From positions 1-64,000 of the forward strand of contig NZ_WHOB01000020.1 of NCBI RefSeq assembly GCF_013141775.1: a DNA stretch of 64,000 nucleotides, read 5' to 3'. A program made the position numbers and the translations under genes. Below, piece by piece: positions 1 to 8,736 of this stretch; within the stretch, counting starts at the first letter, position 1, and each line of letters starts with the position of its first letter. The notes under the pieces were generated by a model. It made no database searches. It worked only from the letters and a program-made list of their open reading frames with translations, and was not told the origin of the DNA. The stretch is from Paenibacillus phytohabitans (GTDB lineage: Bacteria > Bacillota > Bacilli > Paenibacillales > Paenibacillaceae).

Positions 1-6
1 ATACTG

Positions 7-290
7 CCCACTTTCGGCGGAATTAGTGGGATTTTTCCCTTTGATTTTCGCATATAGCCCACTTTCGGCGGAATTAGAGGGATTTTTCCCTTTGATTTCC
101 GCGAACAGCCCACTTTCGGCGGAATTAGAGGGATTTATCCCTTTAATTTCCGCGAACAGCCCACTTTCGGCGGAATTAGAGGGATTTTTCCCTTTGATTT
201 CCGCATACAGCCCACTTTCGGCGGAATTAGTGGGATTTTTCCCTTTGATTTCCGCATACTGCCGACTTCTGGAGGATGCAGTGGGACCCC
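7..290. repeat. Tandem array of 51-bp repeats
   Basis: Five near-identical 51-bp units start at 7, 58, 109, 160 and 211, and a decayed sixth starts at 262. Each begins CCCACTTTCGGCGGAATTAG and ends in TTCCGC(A/G). Inside each unit, CCCACT and AGTGGG can pair in the units that keep both arms, and a second short palindrome GGGATTTTTCCC follows. The array runs off the left edge, so its full copy number is unknown. Because 51 is a multiple of three, the array is open in one frame, but the reading frame is low complexity and has no clear ribosome site, so it is treated as non-coding. Confidence 0.9.
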
Positions 291-410
291 TGATACGAGG
301 ACAAGTTCTTCCTTCAGCGGAAACGGATCTGCTCCAATTTCCAAAGAAAGTATCCAGTACATCATGCAAGTTATATCCACAACAGACGAATATCATAATT
401 TCCTGCATAA

Positions 411-439
411 CCAAAAGGAGCGCAGCCGTTCTGCGCTCC
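411..439 (-). terminator. Rho-independent terminator of the permease gene
   Basis: A nine-base stem GGAGCGCAG / CTGCGCTCC (417-425 and 431-439) with a five-base loop is followed on the minus strand by TTTTGG. It lies just past the stop codon of the amino acid permease. Confidence 0.8.
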
Positions 440-451
440 GCACCTCCACCG

Positions 452-2083
452 CTACTTCTGCTTCCGCTTCTTCCGCTTGCCTCCACCCTTTGCCCCGCCC
501 TGGCTGGAATGCCTGCCGCTCTGATCCGGGCGGTTATGACGCTCCTGTAGCCGTCCCTGATGACGATCCGTCCATTCCTCCGCAGCCTCCATCTGTGCTC
601 TGCCTCCAGGTACTTTAACCTGCAGGGAGGGCTGCCGCCTGCGCCCGGATTCTCTCCCCTTACGCAGTGCCCCCACCGCATAAATGCCTGAGAACACCAG
701 AACAAACATAATTCCCGCGGCCAGACCTCCCCCTTGTCCAGGAATCAGCGGCATGCTGGCAAGTATGGCGACCAGACTACCCATTGCAATCCATGAGCTG
801 TACGGATAGCCGCGTAACCCGCGCTGGCCCTTGAAGGGTCCTCCGTTGCGCCGGCGCAGCCGGTAGTGGCTGGCCATGATAATGAAGTAGGAGAACAGCA
901 GCGCGAAGCCGCCGGAGCTGACCAGAAACAGGTAGACTCCCTGCGGCAAAAGCATACCCAGTCCCAGCCCGGCCAGCATGGCACCGCCGGAAATGAGGAT
1001 GCCCCGGTACGGGATATCCGTACGGTCCCGCATCCAGGCCGGAGTATGCCCCTCCTCCGCCAATGAGCGGAGCATCCGGCCCAGGCCGAATACGGAGGCC
1101 AGCATCGTCGACAAAATAGCAGACACCAGGACGATATTCATCACTGTCCCGGTCCAGCCGAGGCCATACAGGCTGAGAGCTGACACGAACGGGCTGATCT
1201 GCTCAGAGACCAGAGCCCGGGGCAGCAGCAGAAACAATGCGGTCATCGCCGCCAGATAGAGGCTGACCAGCAGCAGGATCGTCCGCCGGATCGCTCTGGG
1301 GATGGTGACTCCGGGATTGCCTGTCTCCGAGGCTGCCAGTCCCAGCACCTCAAATCCCGCATAGGTAAACATCACCATGAGCATGCTGCCTGCAATTCCG
1401 GCAATTCCCCCGGGGAACAAGCTCTGGCCGCGCACAACTTGAATACCGGCTGCAGCTTCGCCCCTGGTTCCAAATCCGGCAACTATAGCCACCGCAATCA
1501 CAATGAAAGCAACAATGGCCAGCAGCTTGAAGGCTGCCAGTCCGCTCTCCAGCTTGCCCAGCCGTTCTGCCCCGAGCAGATTAAGCAGCGTTACCAGAAC
1601 AATGATCCCCGAGCCCGCCAGCGCCAGCGGCAGCGCAGGAAACCAGCCCCGCAGCAGAATGGATACTGCCGTCGCTTCACTGGACATCGCGAGCACAAGG
1701 CCTGTCCAGTATACCCAGCCGACCGTGAATCCCGCTCCCCGGCCGAACGCCTGCTCGGTGTACGTGCGGAATGAGCCGGGTGCCGGATTCGCCACCGTCA
1801 TTTCCGACAGCGCGGAGAGGATGAGATAGACCAGAACCCCTCCGATTACATAAGCCAGCAGCACAGACGGGCCAGCCGCCCGGATCGCCACGGAAGACCC
1901 CAGGAAGAAAGAGCCGCCGACCACGGTCCCCAGTGCGAGCATCGTCAGCTGCCATACAGATAATCCTTTTTTGCCCGGGTTCCCGGACTTCCGCGGCTTC
2001 TCCAGCTTCTGCAGCTTATCCAGCCTCGCCAGCTTCTCCACCTGCTCATTCTTCACCTGACTACCTTGTTTTCCTTCCTCCAT
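452..2083 (-). CDS. APC-family amino acid permease
   Basis: Predicted cytoplasmic-membrane amino acid transporter of the APC superfamily, 543 residues. About twelve hydrophobic segments run from roughly residue 45 to 475. The first carries the glycine-rich unwound-helix motif typical of the family (GTVVGGSFFLGS), followed by the conserved stretch SALSEMTVANPAPGSFRTY. Both ends are unusual: the first 40 residues are rich in Lys, Glu and Leu, and the last 65 or so are a hydrophilic, Arg/Gly/Lys-rich tail ending KRKKRKQK. The ATG is preceded by GGGAGG at good spacing. It stands alone with its own terminator. Substrate cannot be read from the sequence. Confidence 0.88.
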   Translation of the reverse strand: MEEGKQGSQVKNEQVEKLARLDKLQKLEKPRKSGNPGKKGLSVWQLTMLALGTVVGGSFFLGSSVAIRAAGPSVLLAYVIGGVLVYLILSALSEMTVANPAPGSFRTYTEQAFGRGAGFTVGWVYWTGLVLAMSSEATAVSILLRGWFPALPLALAGSGIIVLVTLLNLLGAERLGKLESGLAAFKLLAIVAFIVIAVAIVAGFGTRGEAAAGIQVVRGQSLFPGGIAGIAGSMLMVMFTYAGFEVLGLAASETGNPGVTIPRAIRRTILLLVSLYLAAMTALFLLLPRALVSEQISPFVSALSLYGLGWTGTVMNIVLVSAILSTMLASVFGLGRMLRSLAEEGHTPAWMRDRTDIPYRGILISGGAMLAGLGLGMLLPQGVYLFLVSSGGFALLFSYFIIMASHYRLRRRNGGPFKGQRGLRGYPYSSWIAMGSLVAILASMPLIPGQGGGLAAGIMFVLVFSGIYAVGALRKGRESGRRRQPSLQVKVPGGRAQMEAAEEWTDRHQGRLQERHNRPDQSGRHSSQGGAKGGGKRKKRKQK

Positions 2084-2208
2084 AATCCTGCCTCCCGGTT
2101 TGAGATAACAGAAGTATCTGCATATTCCGGGGAAATTAGCCAGGCTGCCTGAGGGAGAAAGATAATTGGCGAGATTCTGCGGGCTCCCGGTATCCCTTGT
2201 CAGTACGT

Positions 2209-2901
2209 TTAGCGGCGCGGATACATCGGATAGGGATAAAAAGCTGCCGCCGGCTGCTGGGCTGTGTATGAAGGCATGCCCTTGGCGGCTTTGCCCGCAT
2301 TCATACCTTCCGTCATACCGTTATATGGCATCGCCTGTGCATTGGGATGGAAGGTATTCTCTGCGGCACCGGAAATAACGCATCCCGGAGGCGGACCAAG
2401 AATAACCGATTCCTTCAGCGGCGCAACCGCCTTGGCATAATCCTCTTCATTGATACAATAAGCCCGCTGGATCACTTCTTTGGGAACTGCTCGCAGAAAG
2501 TCTGACCCATACACGATATCAGGTGTTGGCGCATCGAAGATAGTCAGGAAATGGACCTGGTCGCTCTCAGCCAGAATCCAGTGGAACCAGCCTTTGGGTA
2601 AGATGGAGACCTGTCCGGGCTTCAGATGATAGGTCATCAGCTTCTGGGTAAACGGATCGAACACGGAGGTAATCAGCTCGCCGCTGATGACGAACACCAT
2701 CTCCGTCACATTCGTGTGCCAATGCGGCTGTACAATAAACCCTTTGCTCATATGCGCATTGAAGAACCCGTTCCGGATCGCCGGAAGCTGCTCGCCAAAA
2801 AGCTGTGTAATATAGTTATTGGCATCCCGTTTATAGTTAAGTACCTGGTTCGAATCGGCTGCGAGCTTCAGGTCCGGTGCCTGCAATACTGGATCCAGCA
2901 T
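2209..2901 (-). CDS. Cupin-domain protein, oxalate-decarboxylase/germin-like
   Basis: 230-residue single-cupin protein. The first cupin motif is clear (HWHTNVTEMVFVISGE, giving two His and one Glu as metal ligands) and the second has GWFHWI with the third His. The fold suggests a metal-dependent enzyme or a binding protein of the germin/oxalate decarboxylase group, but only one domain is present and no substrate can be named. The last 60 residues are a low-complexity tail rich in Ala, Met, Pro and Tyr ending FYPYPMYPRR, a style seen in spore-surface proteins; a spore role is only an inference. Start ATG follows AGGAGGAATATTAA. Confidence 0.8.
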   Translation of the reverse strand: MLDPVLQAPDLKLAADSNQVLNYKRDANNYITQLFGEQLPAIRNGFFNAHMSKGFIVQPHWHTNVTEMVFVISGELITSVFDPFTQKLMTYHLKPGQVSILPKGWFHWILAESDQVHFLTIFDAPTPDIVYGSDFLRAVPKEVIQRAYCINEEDYAKAVAPLKESVILGPPPGCVISGAAENTFHPNAQAMPYNGMTEGMNAGKAAKGMPSYTAQQPAAAFYPYPMYPRR

Positions 2902-3181
2902 TTAATATTCCTCCTATAAGCTTAAGTTTTGTGAGCCTGTAACTCAGCTGGGCAATCGTCCAGATACTTTATGCCGGGGAGGAATCTTTTGACACAGCGG
3001 CTTCTATGGCCCAGCAGCATAATCACTCTGACAGGTGAATCAAACGGTGTCGTACGTACGAATCAGATCGCACACCGGGCAGGCGGCTCAGAACCGCTTT
3101 TTAAAAAATGTTGAGCGCCCCAATTCAGTTTTTGGACATACCGGTCACCTAGTGACACCCTTCCTTTAACGTCTAATATGA

Positions 3182-3295
3182 TCATTTTCCATTGTAGATA
3201 AAACAAGCAACAAGGCTGAAACCCTGAATTCCGAACACAACAAAGGCTGACACAGGCAGCCATTTCATGGCATAGCCGGTCAGCCCAGACTTCAT
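3182..3295 (-). CDS. Possible 37-residue membrane peptide downstream of the giant kinase
   Basis: A short frame starts at ATG 3295, four bases beyond the kinase stop codon, so the two would be translationally coupled; GAGAGG in the kinase's last codons could be the ribosome site. The peptide begins MKSGLTGYAMKW and has one hydrophobic stretch of about 20 residues (LPVSAFVVFGIQGFSLVACF), as a single-span membrane peptide would. No family is recognised. It could be chance. Confidence 0.35.
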   Translation of the reverse strand: MKSGLTGYAMKWLPVSAFVVFGIQGFSLVACFIYNGK

Positions 3296-3299
3296 TTCA

Positions 3300-6200
3300 T
3301 TACCTCTCAAACAGCGTAACGCAGTTGCGGCCTTCCGCTTTGGATTGATAGAGCGCATCATCGCCCAGCTTGTAGATATCCTCTTCGCGGAGCCCGTCGA
3401 CAAGAACGGCCGCTACGCCGATGGATACGGTAATTCTTCCGTATTCCGGGCTAAGCTCATGCAGAATCCGCAGCTCCGCGATGCTTCTTCTGATTGCTTC
3501 GGCATATTCCCGCGACTGCTGAGGGGTGAACCCGGCCACTACAATGCCGAACTCTTCTCCGCCCAGACGGAACGCAACACCGTCAGCCCGTTCAGCAAGC
3601 TCATTCAGCAGCTGGCCGACTCTCCGCAATACGGTATCGCCCTCGTAATGGCCGTAGGTATCATTGTATTTTTTGAAATAGTCTATGTCGAGCATCAGGT
3701 AGGTCAAATGCCGTTTGTCTGCAGCTGCCTTCTCTACCTCATCCAGGAACAGCTTATTGAAGTATCTGCGGTTATACAGCCCTGTCAGCTCGTCGGTAAT
3801 CGAGATTTGCTCGATCAGTCCGATATATTTGTTCAATTCCTCGTTGTTAAACTCCAATTCCTTGGTCCGTTCCGCCACGAGCTCCTCCAGATGCTCCTTA
3901 TGCCGCCGCAGCTCCTCTTCCGCCTTCTTGCGCTCGGTAATATCCTTCACGGTCCCCTGAATGGCCGGTTTGTCCATATACATGATCCGGATGACCTTGT
4001 GGATTACGATGACTTCACGGGTCTTGTCCTTATGAACAAGCCGGGTCTCATATTCATCAGGCACCTGCTTGCCTTCAACTCTTCTTGCATAATAATGCGA
4101 TACTTTCTCCTTCTCGGAGGGGCTAAGGAAGTTCTCGAAGGGCTGATCCAGCATCTCATCCATCTCATACCCCAGCATCTGCGCCAGGGCCTCGTTGACA
4201 TATTTACACCGCTTGTCCTGGGTAATGAATACCCCGTCCTGCAGATTGTTCACCAGTTCACGGTATTTCTCTTCCGACCGTTCCAGCTCGGTATAGAGGC
4301 TGGCATTCTCCAGCGAGAATACCATTTCTCTGGATAACAGATTAATAATCTTCATCCGTTCCTTGGTGAACACGCCGGTAACCAGGTTATTCTCCAGATA
4401 GATAATCGCAATCGTCTTATTCTGGTTGATCAGCGGCATACAGACCATCGATTTCGGCTGATGCTTCACAATATACGGATCGTTCACGAACGGTGTCTCC
4501 GAAAAAGCATCATTGTAAATCAGGCTCTCCCGGCTCTCTTCCACCTGCCTGATAATGGAGACCGGCAAATTATCCAGCCGGGACGACTCATGAACAGCCA
4601 CCGAAATTCTGTCAGCATCGGCTTTATATTCACCCTCCACCAGAAGATTCGCCTGGGAGGTCATCAGAATGCAGCCCCGCTGGGCGCCGGCATTCTTGAT
4701 GACAATCTCCATGAGCGCTTCCAGCAGATTGTTCAGCTCAATCTCCTTGGAGATTGCCTGGGAAGCCAGGATCATTGAATTCAGATCAATGCTCTCCGTG
4801 TAGTCCGTAACCGTCCGGCCATGGAGGAATTCCTTCGTGTTAATTTTTTTGACTATAGAAGAGTATCGCTCGTTAATGAACCTGATCTTCTCTTTGGCGC
4901 CCCAGACCGAATAATAGTATACGGATTGTCTGAGCAAATAAGCGGCGAACTCATTGAACTCCTTATGATAATAGAACCGGGCTGCCAGCTCATTGCTCAG
5001 CGCCTTATAGCGTACGAAGCTCCCTTGCTCACTGGTCTCAATCGCCAAATCATAATAGCGGCTTGCCTGATTCTCGTTCCCGCTGACTCTGGCCCATTCG
5101 GCCTTCATCAGATATTCATGCTGGCGGAAGGTTCCCGGCGCATTCCTGGCCCATTTGCGGACCCGCCCGTACTCTTTACGCATTCTGGATTTAGCCTTAC
5201 GTTTGCCGTTCACACTTAAATCCTTATAGGCATAAGCCAGATTCAGGAACGTATACAGGGCGAATTCCTCCATAAAAGCAGAACCGGCCAGCGTTCCGAT
5301 GATCGGGTAGGCCTTATCGATATACTCCAGTGCTTCATGGTGTTTCTCATAAGTGAACAGCAGCTTCATTTTATAAATATAATAGATCGCAATTCCCGAA
5401 TAATACCGCGCTTCTTCCAGCTGGATCAAATAGGCCTCTTCACTAAATGACTCACTGTTGAAGGAAGTCCGGTCCGGCAACTCGCCTGCGAGACTGCGGA
5501 AATACTGGCGGGCCAGCTGCGCTGTGGCAAGCGATTCCTTATATTTCGTATTCTCAATCATAGAAATTGTACGCGTACTCTCCTGAAGCGTAGTCGCGAT
5601 GTCCATCGACGGGTTCCAGAGATTCACATAGAATGCGGAATGGGCGAGATAGAGCAGATCCCCTGTCCGCAGACTGGCTTCAATCGAGGTGCCGAACCAG
5701 TCCTGCAAGGTATCCCAGGGCTCGGTCCAGGAATGGCTGAACAGCGTATATAATACATGTGCCGCGCCTTTCCACTGCAAATCATTGAACTTGTCGTTAA
5801 TCCTGATCCCGAGCCGCCCGAATTCAAAGGCCCCTCTGGTATCTCCGAAGCCGGACAATAGCATGGCGTATCCGATAAAAGCAAGCGCCGACTCGGGGGA
5901 GTTGCCGTATTTCAGGGTCAGGCCGACCTTTTTGAGCACCACCAGTCCAAACAGCGAAGTCTCACCTGAAATAAAAGATGGCGGGATAAAATTAATCAGC
6001 AGCCGCATGACCAGCTTCATCTCCGGATCTTTCATTTCCGGCGATGTAAAAATCCCTTCAGGTGTTTTTCCCCGCAGCGCAGCCTTGATCACCAGCAGCT
6101 CCTTCAGTACAGAGGCCATTCCCACCTTGGCGGGAATCCGGATTCCCAGCGCCTGCAACCCTTGTCTGCCTGCAGCGATCGATTCCGGCATCATACCCAG

Positions 6201-8723
6201 ATACATATAATGATTGGCCTGCATTTCGTAAATTTCCGCGAGTGTTATTCTGTCTGTAGTATGTATCTGTAAAAGGCTGCAGGCCTGATCCGCCTGTTCT
6301 ACATGGTGGGTGAGATAGCCGCATTCCGCATACAGTCTGTAGATCTCCGCAGTCTGCTCCCTGTCCGCCAGCCAAGAATTCTCCGGCAGCAGCAGCATTG
6401 CCGCCTCCAGCAGGATGAATGCCGAATCATACCCGTAACCAGCCTTCGCTTTTTGCGCTGCACGGAGATTAAGAGCGATCACATCCTCAATTTCAGAGCG
6501 CTCGCTGATAAATTCCAGGCCTTTATTCATGTGTGCTGCAATATCTACGATCTTGTCCTCGGCATCCCCGTTGCCATAATTCTTCAGCAGAAGACGTCCG
6601 ATGCTAAGATGCAGCCTTTTCCCCCGCTCAGCGTCAAGCATCTGGTAGAAGGCCTGCTGAATCCGGTCATGGGCAAATTTCAGCCGGATTTCCGTCTGCA
6701 GCGGTGCCGTCCCTGCCTCACTCAGTGTCCCGGAGAATATGGCATAGCGGTGGTCCGCAGGAAGAATATACTCCTCGTGTACGGCCCGGCTGATGGCAGC
6801 TGCAATCACCTCCGGCGGTTCTTCACCGATCAGGGTAAGCATGCCGTAATCGAATACATTGCCGACGGCCGAGCTTAACATTAAGATCCTGCGGACATCT
6901 TCCGGCAAATTCTGCAGCTGACCCACCAGGAAATCAACGACATTCTCATTGACCGGCAGCGCCTCAATCCGCTCCAGGTCCCAGTTCCATTCCCCGCTCA
7001 GCTTATCAAAAACAAAAAATCCGCGTTTATGCAGATCCTTCAGAATTTCCGTCAGGAAAAAGGAATTGCCTTTGGACCGCTTGAAGATCAGTCCGGTAAG
7101 CTTCTGCACTCTCTCCTTACTGCTGTACAATGTGTCAGCGATAAGACTCTGCACATCCTCCTCGTTCAGAGGCTTCAGGTGGATGCGTGAAACCTCACGG
7201 CTCTTCTCTATTCTGGCGATGGAGGCAAACAGAGGATGCCCTTCATGAATTTCATTCTGCCGGTAGGAACAGATTACAAACAGCCTCTGCAGATGGTTAT
7301 CCAGCACCAGCTTCTCCACCAGCTGCAGGCTGGAGTAATCCGCCCACTGGACATCGTCCAGGAACAGGACGAGCGGTTTGTCATTATGGGTGATCCCTTC
7401 CACGAACTTGGCAAAGGTCAGGAAGAAGCGGTTCGTCTCCTCGGCTGGATTCAGGGGCTCAACCTCCGGCTGAACGCCGATCCAGGCGGCAAGCTCAGGG
7501 ATTAACCCGGTAATTACACTGCCGTTTCCGCCCAGCGCCTTGTTCAGCGAACGGCCGATATAACTCTTGTAATCCTCATCCGGGCTCTCCAGCAGCTGGC
7601 TAATCAATCTCCGGAAGGCCTGGATCAGCGCGCTGTACGGAATGTTCTTGTTATACTGGTCGAACTTCCCTTCCGCGAACAGCCCTTTCTCCTGGCTGAT
7701 GGTCTGGTGGAGCTCATGGACCAGTGCCGTTTTGCCGACACCGGCATCGCCGGATACCAGCATCAGCTGCGAGCTCGTTTTGAGGCTGCTGCGGAAAGCA
7801 TCCCCCAGGCGGGACAGCTCCTGCTGCCTGCCTACAATCTTTTGCGGAATGCGGAAGGTATTCAAGAGGTCCTCCGTACCTATCACGAAATCCTCATGCC
7901 CGGCCAGACATTTCTTCAAATCCGCCTTGATTCCGTGAGCGCTGCGGTACCGGTCTTCCGAGGACTTCTCCATAAGCTTCATAATTATAGCCGACAAGCC
8001 GCTGGATACACGGCCCCCGCTTGCCTTATAGGGAGGAATAGCCTCTTTGGCAATGATGGAATAGATCTGCTCAAGCATTTCCTGTGAATTAAAGGGCTTA
8101 ATGCCGGTCATCATCTCATAGAGTACGACGCCCAGCGAATAATAATCGCTCCGGTAATCAATATTGCGGTTCATCCGTCCCGTCTGTTCAGGAGAGATGT
8201 ACAGCAGGCTGCCTTCAAGCACTCCGCTGTTCTGGAATTCCCGTTTCTCCTTGGACAGCTTCACCGCAAGATCGAAATCAATCACCTGCACAATATCCTG
8301 TTCCCGGTTCCAGATAATATTGGACGGCTTGATATCCTTATGGATTACATTCTGCTCATGAATAGAAGCCAGAATATCCACAACCTTGACCGCGAGCTTC
8401 AGCAGCGCCTCCTGCCCGGGTTTCTCCTCCGCCAGAACCTTCTTGAGCGAACGCCCGTGGATATCCTCCAGCACCATGATATACAGGCCGTTCTGCTCTT
8501 CCAGCTTAAGGGGCCGGATGACTCCCTGTACGGTGTGGCTAAGCTCTGTAAGCAGCCTATATTCCTGCTTGAAGCGCATGACCGCTTCGGTTCCGGTAAA
8601 TTCCGATTTTAATACTTTTAGAATGACTGTTGCTCCGGTTGTAGCTTCGCTGCATCTGTAAACCGCTTTTATATTATTATCTGAAATGGTTTCCAGTATC
8701 TGATAGTTGTCGTTAACAATCAT
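3300..8723 (-). CDS. Giant Ser/Thr kinase-AAA ATPase-GAF-PAS-GGDEF signalling protein
   Basis: 1807-residue cytoplasmic multidomain regulator. Order: protein kinase domain (about 1-280; Lys36, catalytic HKD with Asp130, Asn135, DFD at 149-151 in place of DFG); AAA/STAND-type ATPase with Walker A GDAGVGKT at 325-332; a long helical, TPR-like middle; GAF (about 1305-1460); PAS (about 1483-1600); coiled coil; GGDEF diguanylate cyclase (1643-1807) with intact GGEEF at 1721-1725. The inhibitory-site position reads RADG, not RxxD, so product inhibition may be lost. The family usually ends in a histidine kinase; here the output is c-di-GMP synthesis. ATG 8723 is chosen because AAAGGTGGAG precedes it; a longer frame to 8795 would overlap the upstream gene. 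It is 13 bp after that membrane protein gene. Confidence 0.9.
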   Translation of the reverse strand: MIVNDNYQILETISDNNIKAVYRCSEATTGATVILKVLKSEFTGTEAVMRFKQEYRLLTELSHTVQGVIRPLKLEEQNGLYIMVLEDIHGRSLKKVLAEEKPGQEALLKLAVKVVDILASIHEQNVIHKDIKPSNIIWNREQDIVQVIDFDLAVKLSKEKREFQNSGVLEGSLLYISPEQTGRMNRNIDYRSDYYSLGVVLYEMMTGIKPFNSQEMLEQIYSIIAKEAIPPYKASGGRVSSGLSAIIMKLMEKSSEDRYRSAHGIKADLKKCLAGHEDFVIGTEDLLNTFRIPQKIVGRQQELSRLGDAFRSSLKTSSQLMLVSGDAGVGKTALVHELHQTISQEKGLFAEGKFDQYNKNIPYSALIQAFRRLISQLLESPDEDYKSYIGRSLNKALGGNGSVITGLIPELAAWIGVQPEVEPLNPAEETNRFFLTFAKFVEGITHNDKPLVLFLDDVQWADYSSLQLVEKLVLDNHLQRLFVICSYRQNEIHEGHPLFASIARIEKSREVSRIHLKPLNEEDVQSLIADTLYSSKERVQKLTGLIFKRSKGNSFFLTEILKDLHKRGFFVFDKLSGEWNWDLERIEALPVNENVVDFLVGQLQNLPEDVRRILMLSSAVGNVFDYGMLTLIGEEPPEVIAAAISRAVHEEYILPADHRYAIFSGTLSEAGTAPLQTEIRLKFAHDRIQQAFYQMLDAERGKRLHLSIGRLLLKNYGNGDAEDKIVDIAAHMNKGLEFISERSEIEDVIALNLRAAQKAKAGYGYDSAFILLEAAMLLLPENSWLADREQTAEIYRLYAECGYLTHHVEQADQACSLLQIHTTDRITLAEIYEMQANHYMYLGMMPESIAAGRQGLQALGIRIPAKVGMASVLKELLVIKAALRGKTPEGIFTSPEMKDPEMKLVMRLLINFIPPSFISGETSLFGLVVLKKVGLTLKYGNSPESALAFIGYAMLLSGFGDTRGAFEFGRLGIRINDKFNDLQWKGAAHVLYTLFSHSWTEPWDTLQDWFGTSIEASLRTGDLLYLAHSAFYVNLWNPSMDIATTLQESTRTISMIENTKYKESLATAQLARQYFRSLAGELPDRTSFNSESFSEEAYLIQLEEARYYSGIAIYYIYKMKLLFTYEKHHEALEYIDKAYPIIGTLAGSAFMEEFALYTFLNLAYAYKDLSVNGKRKAKSRMRKEYGRVRKWARNAPGTFRQHEYLMKAEWARVSGNENQASRYYDLAIETSEQGSFVRYKALSNELAARFYYHKEFNEFAAYLLRQSVYYYSVWGAKEKIRFINERYSSIVKKINTKEFLHGRTVTDYTESIDLNSMILASQAISKEIELNNLLEALMEIVIKNAGAQRGCILMTSQANLLVEGEYKADADRISVAVHESSRLDNLPVSIIRQVEESRESLIYNDAFSETPFVNDPYIVKHQPKSMVCMPLINQNKTIAIIYLENNLVTGVFTKERMKIINLLSREMVFSLENASLYTELERSEEKYRELVNNLQDGVFITQDKRCKYVNEALAQMLGYEMDEMLDQPFENFLSPSEKEKVSHYYARRVEGKQVPDEYETRLVHKDKTREVIVIHKVIRIMYMDKPAIQGTVKDITERKKAEEELRRHKEHLEELVAERTKELEFNNEELNKYIGLIEQISITDELTGLYNRRYFNKLFLDEVEKAAADKRHLTYLMLDIDYFKKYNDTYGHYEGDTVLRRVGQLLNELAERADGVAFRLGGEEFGIVVAGFTPQQSREYAEAIRRSIAELRILHELSPEYGRITVSIGVAAVLVDGLREEDIYKLGDDALYQSKAEGRNCVTLFER

Positions 8724-8736
8724 TCCTACTCCACCT

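Noticed and set aside
7..290. CRISPR array
   Set aside because: Whole units are contiguous and near-identical with no unique spacers and no cas genes nearby.
26..550. 174-residue frame across the 51-bp array
   Set aside because: Its first part is only the tandem repeat read as protein (51 is a multiple of three) and the rest is antisense to the permease.
3063..3263. 66-residue minus-strand frame
   Set aside because: No ribosome site at its first ATG and no domain; the nearby 37-residue frame is the better candidate.
3345..4337. 330-residue plus-strand open frame opposite the giant kinase
   Set aside because: It overlaps the GGDEF and PAS coding region in antisense and has no ribosome site or domain.
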